Positions 6,771 through 10,817 of a DNA stretch of 10,817 bases are shown piece by piece. The DNA is from Candidatus Iainarchaeum sp. (GTDB lineage Archaea > Iainarchaeota > Iainarchaeia > Iainarchaeales > GCA-2688035): the NCBI GenBank assembly GCA_017610245.1, contig JAFCCK010000023.1, positions 1-10,817 on the forward strand. The letters are read 5' to 3'. The notes under the pieces were generated by a model. The model did not search any database. It worked only from the letters and a program-made list of their open reading frames with translations, and was not told the DNA's origin. How positions within the stretch are numbered: the stretch's first letter is position 1; every line of letters starts with the position of its first letter. The translations under genes were made by a program, and so were the position numbers.

Positions 6771-7592
6771 TTATTGATTTAAAGAGAAAACCCGCCGTAG
6801 CTCTGAATCCACTTCTTGCTTTCCCGGGGCGTCATATATCTGCAAAGAGCTCCTGTCTCTATGCCGCATCAAATGCTGCCTGATTTCCTCTGGCACATTC
6901 TTCCTACGCAGGTACTGGGCGAAAGCATAGCGGAGAGAATGGGTCGTGTATTTGTATAATTTTCCGGGTTTCCAGTTTTTTAGGTCACTATAAGGCTCTC
7001 TTTCTCCGTAGGTTTCGGTTAAGCCAGCTCGATTGCAGATTTTTCTGAAAACATTTCTGGCTCTGTCAGCTGAAACGTGCTTGAATCTGCATCGTGCGTT
7101 AGAAGTGTAGAAAAGAAAACCATCATGTTCAGCGATTTCCCGCTCATATTCTTGAATATAATCCAGGAGCAGGGCCTGCAGCCGGTCATGTAGAAACATT
7201 GAGTCCTGGACTTCGAAGGGGCCCTGTTTTTCGGTTTTGATTTTGATTTGCTTGTTCTGGAAATCTATGTCTTTGATAGTGATTTTAACAACCTCCCCTA
7301 TTCTGAGGCCGAGAAAAGCTTGTGTCATAAAAAGAACTTTATAGCGCCATTCGCACGGGTGAAATGCTGAGAAGAAGCGATTAACTTCTTCCAGATTCAT
7401 AGACTTGTAGGCCGGGACCACATACTTCGGGAGGTTGCGGCGCTTGTATTTTCTTTCCTTGACTTTGCGCACGCTTTGGATAACCTTCTCCATCTTATGC
7501 TTGGGAAGGGAGTAAATGAAATCGCGATCTTTGCTCAATTCTAAGAAGAGCCGTTTCTTCTTTTCAGTATCCAAATTGGCAACAGAACTCAA
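6771..7592 (-). CDS. int: Tyrosine recombinase / integrase (archaeal provirus type)
   Basis: A 273-residue site-specific recombinase that would integrate and excise the element at its att site. The catalytic domain spans about 63-265. Visible active-site residues are R97 in FLGLRIGEVV, a beta-hairpin Lys in KIKTEKQGP (K119 or K122), H218 and R221 in THSLRYAFAQYL, H244 in HLMRHRDRSSLQIY, and the nucleophile Y253. The N-terminal 60 residues are basic and helical, a short arm-binding or core-binding region. All key residues are present and the gene is intact, so it is not an SSV-type gene split by integration. The start is a TTG at 7592, the only usable start after an in-frame stop, preceded by GGGGTGGG (7596-7603 on the - strand). 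It converges on the late operon and has its own promoter. Confidence 0.9.
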   Translation of the reverse strand: MSSVANLDTEKKKRLFLELSKDRDFIYSLPKHKMEKVIQSVRKVKERKYKRRNLPKYVVPAYKSMNLEEVNRFFSAFHPCEWRYKVLFMTQAFLGLRIGEVVKITIKDIDFQNKQIKIKTEKQGPFEVQDSMFLHDRLQALLLDYIQEYEREIAEHDGFLFYTSNARCRFKHVSADRARNVFRKICNRAGLTETYGEREPYSDLKNWKPGKLYKYTTHSLRYAFAQYLRRKNVPEEIRQHLMRHRDRSSLQIYDAPGKQEVDSELRRVFSLNQ

Positions 7593-7595
7593 TTT

Positions 7596-7660
7596 CCCAC
7601 CCCTATTAATTTTATACAGTTAACCGATTTATATATCTGCGGTTGAATTTTTTTCAACCG
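7596..7660 (-). promoter_or_regulatory. Integrase promoter with TATA box and three operator-like half-sites
   Basis: On the - strand ATATATAAAT (7627-7636) is a good TATA box about 39 bases before the TTG start, giving a leader of about a dozen bases that contains the ribosome site. Three related half-sites surround it: GTTAACCG (7619-7626), CGGTTGAA (7640-7647) and TTCAACCG (7653-7660). The last two form a perfect 8-base inverted repeat around five Ts; the first two flank the TATA box as an imperfect inverted pair. A repressor bound here would block TBP. The protein is not known; the integrase itself or a small product of 7971-8298 are candidates. Confidence 0.55.
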
Positions 7661-7816
7661 AAATGTTGATTGCTTAAAATCAGGGAAAACGCCTCGCTCA
7701 GAAGAGCAGTGAGGACTTAGTCTGCTGTTGCCCTTGCAGCATTGAATAAAAAATACTTCCAAGATCCTTAAAAAGGAATCGAGAGAGAGTAGATTTCCGG
7801 TATTCCGCGCCCTCTT

Positions 7817-7830
7817 TATGTATATACATA
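7817..7830. promoter_or_regulatory. Perfect 14-base palindrome, TATA-like operator candidate
   Basis: TATGTATATACATA reads the same on both strands. It is AT-rich enough to act as a TATA element in either direction and symmetrical enough to bind a dimeric repressor. No gene start lies at the right distance on the + strand (only 8-codon frames follow), so either it drives an untranslated RNA or it is an operator. Confidence 0.35.
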
Positions 7831-7902
7831 TAAGTTTTGAGAATAGTGGAAATGCACTCTCTTTGGAAACGATTTTAAAAAACATGGTGATCAATTTTTT
7901 AA

Positions 7903-7919
7903 CCCATTAACTGAATGGG
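7903..7919. repeat. Inverted repeat just upstream of the small-gene promoter
   Basis: CCCATT-AACTG-AATGGG is a perfect 6-base stem with a 5-base spacer, ending about a dozen bases before the TATA box at 7932-7942. This is where an activator or repressor of that promoter could bind. Confidence 0.4.
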
Positions 7920-7931
7920 GGTAAAGAAAAG

Positions 7932-7953
7932 TTTATATATAAGTATGCAGTTA
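7932..7953 (+). promoter_or_regulatory. Promoter of the two small genes at 7971-8298
   Basis: TTTATATATAAG (7932-7943) is a near-ideal archaeal TATA box. A transcript would begin near 7960, about ten bases before ATG 7971, so the mRNA is almost leaderless. The word TATGCAGTTA (7944-7953) between TATA and start closely matches TATACAGTTA (7613-7622) at the integrase start. Confidence 0.6.
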
Positions 7954-7970
7954 CTATACATGGTTTTGAA

Positions 7971-8135
7971 ATGAAATCAGAAAAACAGATTGAAAGGAGA
8001 ATTCTTGAATTGTCCGCTCAATTGCCCGGCCAAGAGGGAAGCCAAGCACATGCAATTAGAAAACAAATGGAAGCACTTAATTGGGTTTTAGATAGGCTTC
8101 CTAAAAAGAAGGGAAGAAAGATTCTTTATGAATAA
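7971..8135 (+). CDS. Small helical protein, unknown (54 aa)
   Basis: ATG 7971 follows a strong TATA box at a spacing right for an almost leaderless mRNA. The 54-residue product is mainly helical and charged: EKQIERRILELSAQL, a short turn PGQEGSQ, then AIRKQMEALNWVLDRLP and a basic tail KKKGRKILYE. Two helices with a basic end could form a small coiled-coil dimer; a DNA-binding role such as a repressor or excisionase is possible by position next to the integrase. No family is recognised. It overlaps the next gene by 8 bases. There is no obvious ribosome site, as expected for a leaderless transcript. Confidence 0.6.
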   Translation: MKSEKQIERRILELSAQLPGQEGSQAHAIRKQMEALNWVLDRLPKKKGRKILYE

Positions 8136-8298
8136 TGTAGAGAAAGATGTAGAAAAAGCATATTTAAAGGTTTTAAGAATATCGATTGATGAAAGTGATG
8201 CTTTAGCTCGCTTTAAGGCTGAGAGAATAGGCGGCATGAAATTGACAGATAAAGAATGGGAAGAAATCAAAAAGATTAAGGTTGTTGATTTAGAATGA
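8128..8298 (+). CDS. Small charged protein, unknown (56 aa)
   Basis: ATG 8128 lies inside the end of the previous gene (8-base overlap), and the frame runs to TGA at 8296-8298. A ribosome site AAGGGAAG (8108-8114 region) is inside the upstream gene. The product is acidic/basic mixed with EKDVEKAYLKVLRISIDES, then ALARFKAERIGGMKLTDKEW and EEIKKIKVVDLE. It is predicted helix, strand, helix; no membrane segment. Overlap with its partner and a shared promoter suggest a two-gene unit, as in regulator pairs or toxin-antitoxin pairs, but I see no motif for either. It is the last gene before the tRNA. Confidence 0.55.
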   Translation: MNNVEKDVEKAYLKVLRISIDESDALARFKAERIGGMKLTDKEWEEIKKIKVVDLE

Positions 8299-8347
8299 AT
8301 AGGCTATACCAAATAACTGATTTTTGCTCAAGTTTGGGTCCGGTCTT

Positions 8348-8355
8348 AAAAAAAA
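8348..8355 (-). terminator. Oligo-T terminator of tRNA-Pro
   Basis: Eight T residues on the - strand start four bases after the tRNA discriminator base, an ordinary archaeal T-run terminator. Confidence 0.6.
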
Positions 8356-8358
8356 GAA

Positions 8359-8479
8359 TGGGGCGGGGAGGATTCGAACCCCCGTCGCTGCCTTTTCCGA
8401 ACCTTCTTTTCGTAAACCTTTCCCACTGGGAAAAGGTTTCCCGAAGGCAGAATACTAGACCAAACTATACTACCGCCCC
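8359..8479 (-). tRNA. tRNA-Pro(CGG) with intron
   Basis: On the - strand the acceptor stem GGGGCGG (8479-8473) pairs with CCGCCCC (8366-8360), with discriminator A at 8359 and no encoded CCA. The D stem GTAT/GTAT uses two G-U pairs. The anticodon stem is CTGCC/GGCAG with loop TT-CGG-G-A, anticodon CGG, G37. The T arm is GGGGG-TTCGAAT-CCTCC with one G-U pair. Exons are 8440-8479 and 8359-8393 (75 bases with discriminator). The 3' end points into the provirus, so this gene is the likely attB. Confidence 0.93.
8394..8439 (-). other. 46-base tRNA-Pro intron at position 37/38 (bulge-helix-bulge)
   Basis: The junctions form a canonical hBHBh' motif: outer stem CUGCC/GGCAG, central four-pair helix UUCG/CGGA (one G-U), three-base bulges GGA (5' side) and AAA (3' side), and inner helix AACC/GGUU. 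Cutting between the second and third bulge base leaves G37 and A38, the standard site for the archaeal splicing endonuclease. Inside the intron AAACCUUUUCCC and GGGAAAGGUUU form a strong alternative hairpin with one unpaired U that shares the AACC strand. Confidence 0.85.
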
Positions 8480-8482
8480 AAA

Positions 8483-8510
8483 TTTTTTCTTTTTACAAAA
8501 AAGAAAAAAA
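8483..8510 (-). terminator. T-rich hairpin terminator downstream of the phosphoesterase gene
   Basis: TTTTTTCTTTTT (8483-8494) and AAAAAGAAAAAA (8498-8509) are a perfect 12-base inverted repeat around three bases. Read on the - strand it gives T-runs after the phosphoesterase stop and before the tRNA, suitable for stopping the archaeal polymerase. A clear tRNA TATA box is not seen in this stretch. Confidence 0.45.
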
Positions 8511-8557
8511 TTCACTAAAAGAAAAATATTGTGAGGGATAGCTAAATTAGGGGACAA

Positions 8558-9298
8558 TTACTTTAAATTCTTTAACTTTCCGAAATAGTAGATGCGGTCT
8601 TCCACAATCCATACCTCAAATCCCCCCAGCGGCTGCTGCAGGAAAGGGCTCAAAAGCTCTTCTCTCAAAATATCTGTTCCAGTGTGAAGAGAGTTGAGCG
8701 AGGGCTGCACAATCAGATTTTGCCCATCAAATCTTCCTTTCAAAAAGCACTTGCTGGTTTCCTGCTTCACGCCCTCCCTGATGCTTATTGCGGGATGCTC
8801 ATGCCCTATTACAATTGTTTTTGCCTGCTTGAATTGCTTTTCCTTGGGTGTCTCATGCCCATGGCATACAAATAGCTTTTCTTTTTTCAAGTAATGCCCT
8901 TCTTTTGCAATTTCCAAACCCTTCCACTTTGCGAGCGGTCCGAGAATAGTATCATGGTTGCCGCGCGTGAGAATAATCTTTTTACAGTGCTTCTCCAGAA
9001 ACTCAAGCATCTCAATTACCTCCCTCCACTCCTGCTGCGATATTGTGCCGAACTCGTGCTTGAGGTCGCCGTTTATTATTATTGTTTCTGGCTTCACTAC
9101 CATCAAAATTTTTTTCTCCACCCTTTCCTTAATCTCCTTGAAGTTTATTCTAGGAACAAGAACGCCCTGTTGGTTGAGCATCTCCTCATACCCGAGATGG
9201 AAGTCCGCAAGCACCAATGCATTATCCTTTTCAATCCAGAGGCCCAAATCAATTGCGGAAATTCCCGGGAGGAGCCGGTTTTCTTTACTGGATTTCAT
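8558..9298 (-). CDS. SbcD/Mre11-related metallophosphoesterase (COG1407 family)
   Basis: A 246-residue cytosolic calcineurin-like phosphoesterase. The five metal-binding motifs are in order: ADFHLGYE (D32, H34), INGDLKHEFG (D78), TRGNHDT (N114, H115, D116), CHGH (H146, H148) and GHEHP (H166, H168). Together they build the two-metal site that hydrolyses phosphoester bonds. The overall length and the ADFHLGYE and GHEHPA forms match the archaeal COG1407 family. In some archaea this family sits near Lhr-type helicases, which points to nucleic-acid metabolism; its substrate is not established. The ATG at 9298 is 53 bases from the divergent dph5 start. It belongs to the host side of the junction. 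Confidence 0.88.
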   Translation of the reverse strand: MKSSKENRLLPGISAIDLGLWIEKDNALVLADFHLGYEEMLNQQGVLVPRINFKEIKERVEKKILMVVKPETIIINGDLKHEFGTISQQEWREVIEMLEFLEKHCKKIILTRGNHDTILGPLAKWKGLEIAKEGHYLKKEKLFVCHGHETPKEKQFKQAKTIVIGHEHPAISIREGVKQETSKCFLKGRFDGQNLIVQPSLNSLHTGTDILREELLSPFLQQPLGGFEVWIVEDRIYYFGKLKNLK

Positions 9299-9312
9299 AT
9301 AAAAATGTTACC

Positions 9313-9330
9313 TGTTAAAATTTATTAATT
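9313..9330. promoter_or_regulatory. Shared divergent promoter of the phosphoesterase and dph5
   Basis: The 53-base gap has one AT-rich core, GTTAAAATTTATTAATT. On + strand TTTATTAAT lies about 27 bases before TTG 9352; on - strand TTAATAAAT lies about 25 bases before ATG 9298. The two TATA boxes overlap, so both genes are probably expressed leaderless or nearly so, and may compete. Confidence 0.5.
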
Positions 9331-9351
9331 GGAAAGTCGTGTGGTGTTTGC

Positions 9352-10116
9352 TTGTTTTACTTGATAGGAATCGGCTTGAACCCAAAGCAGCTTACGCTTG
9401 AGGCAAAAGAGGCAATTGAGGCCTGCTCCAAGGCATTTTTTGAGAGCTATACCTCCCAGTACAGCGAAGGCAATATTGCAGAACTGGAAGAGCTTACAGG
9501 CAAAAAATTCATTGAGCTGAAGAGGGAAGGCATAGAGCAGGGCTTTGAGTTGATTCTGAAGGGAGCGAAGGAAGAGGATATTGCGCTCCTCGTATTTGGC
9601 AATCCGCTCAATGCAACCACTCACATCCAACTGCTGCTTGATGCAAAAAAGTTGGGAGTGAAGGCAAAGGTTGTTGCTGGATTGAGCATATTTGATTTTC
9701 TTGGGAAGACTGGCTTGGATTCCTACCGCTTTGGCAGAACCTGCACAATTGTTTTTCCAAGGGAGAATTATGCTCCTGAATCCTTTTATGAAATAATTGA
9801 AAAGAATCATGCCACTGGCTTACACACCCTCTGCCTACTTGATATTGATGCCGAGAACGGCAATTTTATGAGTGTCAGCGAAGCTATTGGGATTTTGGAG
9901 AAGATTGAAAAGAAGCAGGGAAAGCAGCTGCTGCAGAAAGCTGTCCTGGTTGGATTGTATGGGCTTGGAGGCAGCAGCGAGAAAATAAAGGCAGGAACAC
10001 TGAATGAATTGAGGCGCTCTTCCTATGCAGGATTCCCCCAGAGTTTGGTAGTTGCAGGGGAATTGAATGAGAAGGAAGAAGAGGCTTTAAGGGAACTGGC
10101 TGATTGGAATGGATGA
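9352..10116 (+). CDS. dph5: Diphthine synthase (Dph5/DphB)
   Basis: Methylates the modified histidine of elongation factor 2 with S-adenosylmethionine during diphthamide synthesis. The 254-residue length is normal for archaeal Dph5. The start MFYLIGIGLNPKQLTLEAKE matches the family opening (hhYLIGLGL). The SAM site motif usually written GDPLxATTH is here GNPLNATTH (83-91), followed by LLLDAKKLGVKAKVVAGLSI and then GLDSYRFGRTCTIVFP, both typical. The start is TTG at 9352, since no ATG or GTG is in frame upstream and the family N-terminus begins there. It overlaps the next gene by 8 bases. The Asp to Asn change at residue 84 is noted below. Confidence 0.9.
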   Translation: MFYLIGIGLNPKQLTLEAKEAIEACSKAFFESYTSQYSEGNIAELEELTGKKFIELKREGIEQGFELILKGAKEEDIALLVFGNPLNATTHIQLLLDAKKLGVKAKVVAGLSIFDFLGKTGLDSYRFGRTCTIVFPRENYAPESFYEIIEKNHATGLHTLCLLDIDAENGNFMSVSEAIGILEKIEKKQGKQLLQKAVLVGLYGLGGSSEKIKAGTLNELRRSSYAGFPQSLVVAGELNEKEEEALRELADWNG

Positions 10117-10399
10117 AAAGGAATTGAAGCAGAGAGTGAGGCGCTACAGGCAGCTCACTCAAAATGCGCTGCGCAAGGTCAACATTAAGGCCGAGAAAGG
10201 CAGCAAGGACTTTGTTAGAGCAGCTGACTTCATTGCAATGGCACAGAACTATTTCAATGATGCAAAGCACTTTGAGGGAAAGGGCAAACAGCTGCTTGCC
10301 CTCGCAGCTTACAGCTATGCCCATGCCTGGCTGGATGCTGGCGTTAGGGCTGGAATTCTAGATGGAAAAAATGATTCCCAACTGTTTACCTTGCCCTAA
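10109..10399 (+). CDS. DUF357 family protein
   Basis: A 96-residue archaeal helical protein. The hallmark is the C-terminal half: FIAMAQNYFNDAKHFEGKGK, then ALAAYSYAHAWLDAGVRAGIL (split here as ALAAYSYAHAW and LDAGVRAGIL), which matches the conserved 'YxxDAxxF...AxxxxxYAHxWLDAGxRxG' pattern. It is a small helix bundle of unknown function. It overlaps dph5 by 8 bases and so is translated with it. It overlaps the convergent Lrp-type gene by 4 bases at its stop. Confidence 0.85.
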   Translation: MDEKELKQRVRRYRQLTQNALRKVNIKAEKGSKDFVRAADFIAMAQNYFNDAKHFEGKGKQLLALAAYSYAHAWLDAGVRAGILDGKNDSQLFTLP

Positions 10400-10817
10400 A
10401 TCTTTATAGGCTCTTCCTTGATTGTTTTCAGAATAAGCTTTGTGAGGGTTCTCTCTACATAGTCAAAGGTCTGGATTTTTTTCACAAAGCTGTCCAGTTG
10501 CCTTCTGCTCCTGAATCTGCATATCAGTGTAATGTCAAACTGGCCAGTAGCGTCGTATACCGCGGCCACATTAGGGTGCTCGGCAAATTTCCGTTCTATT
10601 TCATGCAATTTACCGTGCGAAACCTGTACCTCAATAATAACGTCAAATTCGTATCCCAGCTTTTCGTAATCGAGCTGGGCGCTGTATTTCTTGATTATTC
10701 CACTCTCCTCTAATTTCCTAATACGGTTCATTGCAGTCGTAACGCTAATCCCTACTTTTTTTGCAATCTGCCGGAAACTCAGCTTGCTGTTGTCAAGCAG
10801 CAAGTTTATTATTTCAG
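10396..10817 (-). CDS. Lrp/AsnC-type transcription regulator (5' end outside the window)
   Basis: The frame is open to the right edge; the visible part reads EIINLLLDNSKLSFRQIAKK onward. The apparent TTG start at 10803 is an internal Leu codon, since the family needs the helix before it. The HTH is RQIAKKVGISVTTAMNRIRK, followed by the usual LEESGIIKKYSAQLDYEKLG linker. The C-terminal RAM/AsnC effector domain has VIIEVQV, VAAVYDATGQFDITLICRF and a final helix and strand, ending at KIKI-like EEPIKI. Such regulators form dimers or octamers that bind amino acids or other small ligands. The effector and targets cannot be told. The gene converges on DUF357 with a 4-base overlap. Confidence 0.88.
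   Translation of the reverse strand, partial: EIINLLLDNSKLSFRQIAKKVGISVTTAMNRIRKLEESGIIKKYSAQLDYEKLGYEFDVIIEVQVSHGKLHEIERKFAEHPNVAAVYDATGQFDITLICRFRSRRQLDSFVKKIQTFDYVERTLTKLILKTIKEEPIKI

Larger units (their letters stand above)
7661..7931. other. Non-coding, hairpin-rich control region between integrase and the divergent small genes
   Basis: No convincing gene is seen. The stretch holds several short stem-loops: CCTCGCTC-AGAA-GAGC-AGT-GAGG (7692-7714), CTGC...GCAG (7722-7739), and TCCTT-AAA-AAGGA (7765-7777). It also has a 14-base palindrome at 7817-7830 and an inverted repeat at 7903-7919. This density suggests a regulatory region or a structured RNA, but no known RNA family is recognised. 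A - strand frame crosses it (7589-7894) and is judged doubtful. Confidence 0.4.
1..8359. mobile_element. Right-hand part of an integrated archaeal tailed virus (provirus)
   Basis: A continuous run of tail genes, a peptidase and small membrane proteins on the + strand is followed by a convergent tyrosine recombinase and then by a tRNA gene whose 3' end faces the element. Beyond the tRNA the genes are ordinary archaeal housekeeping genes. This is the standard layout of a provirus integrated at a tRNA 3' end. The left end, head genes, packaging genes and second att copy are not in the window. The exact right boundary is not seen; the tRNA 3' half (8359-8393) is the best guess. That the virus has a siphovirus-like tail is inferred from a tape measure gene followed by a hub and fibres, with no sheath or baseplate wedge genes between. 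Confidence 0.82.

Noticed and set aside
7589..7894. 101-codon - strand frame ending in TTGA overlap with the integrase start
   Set aside because: The 4-base overlap would fit coupling, but the frame runs through the TATA box, half-sites and palindrome, has a Cys/Phe/Ser-rich composition and matches no family. Kept as doubtful, since conservation in relatives could revive it.
8295..8534. 79-codon + strand frame with GGFEPPS motif
   Set aside because: The motif is the well-known false peptide from reading the antisense of a tRNA T-arm; the frame covers tRNA-Pro.
8894..9328. 144-codon + strand frame
   Set aside because: Antisense to the phosphoesterase gene, whose metal-binding motifs are complete.
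9325..9810. 161-codon - strand frame
   Set aside because: Antisense to dph5, which has the full family pattern.
10164..10361. 65-codon + strand frame within DUF357
   Set aside because: Another frame of the DUF357 gene, which has the conserved YAHxWLDAG pattern.

Overview
The window is archaeal. It carries a diphthamide-synthesis gene (dph5), an archaeal DUF357 gene, an archaeal-type COG1407 phosphoesterase, a tRNA-Pro gene with a canonical bulge-helix-bulge intron and no encoded CCA, TTG starts, and TATA-type promoters about 25-30 bases ahead of short-leader or leaderless genes. The lineage cannot be fixed from this stretch; a euryarchaeal or DPANN-type host is possible.

Bases 1 to about 8360 look like the right-hand part of an integrated tailed virus (Caudoviricetes-like provirus). 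All genes from 1 to 6735 lie on the + strand, tightly packed and often overlapping by 4-11 bases, so they probably form one late operon. The order is the usual siphovirus one: end of a tail-assembly-chaperone-like gene, tape measure protein, a small distal-tail-like protein, tail hub/tail-associated protein, two fibre-like proteins, a four-cysteine protein, a coiled-coil protein with a transglutaminase-like cysteine peptidase domain (candidate lysin or tail peptidase), then a run of very small membrane proteins (XhlA-like, two-TM, one-TM, Gly/Ala-rich) and a 50-residue peptide that is 58% glutamate. No baseplate wedge genes or sheath are seen here, which favours a siphovirus with a short tail.

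The tyrosine recombinase lies convergently at 6771-7592 (- strand). Its TATA box sits among three related half-sites. About 380 bases of non-coding, hairpin-rich DNA separate it from a divergent promoter that drives two overlapping tiny genes (7971-8298). The provirus ends near the 3' end of tRNA-Pro(CGG) (8359-8479, - strand), which points into the element and is the likely attachment site; the other att copy would be left of the window.

Bases 8480-10817 are host chromosome: a COG1407/SbcD-related phosphoesterase (- strand) divergent from a dph5-DUF357 pair (+ strand), which meets a convergent Lrp/AsnC-type regulator that runs off the right edge. The virus part supplies tail assembly, host recognition, probable egress and integration; the host part covers translation-factor modification, nucleic-acid or nucleotide phosphoester chemistry and transcription control.
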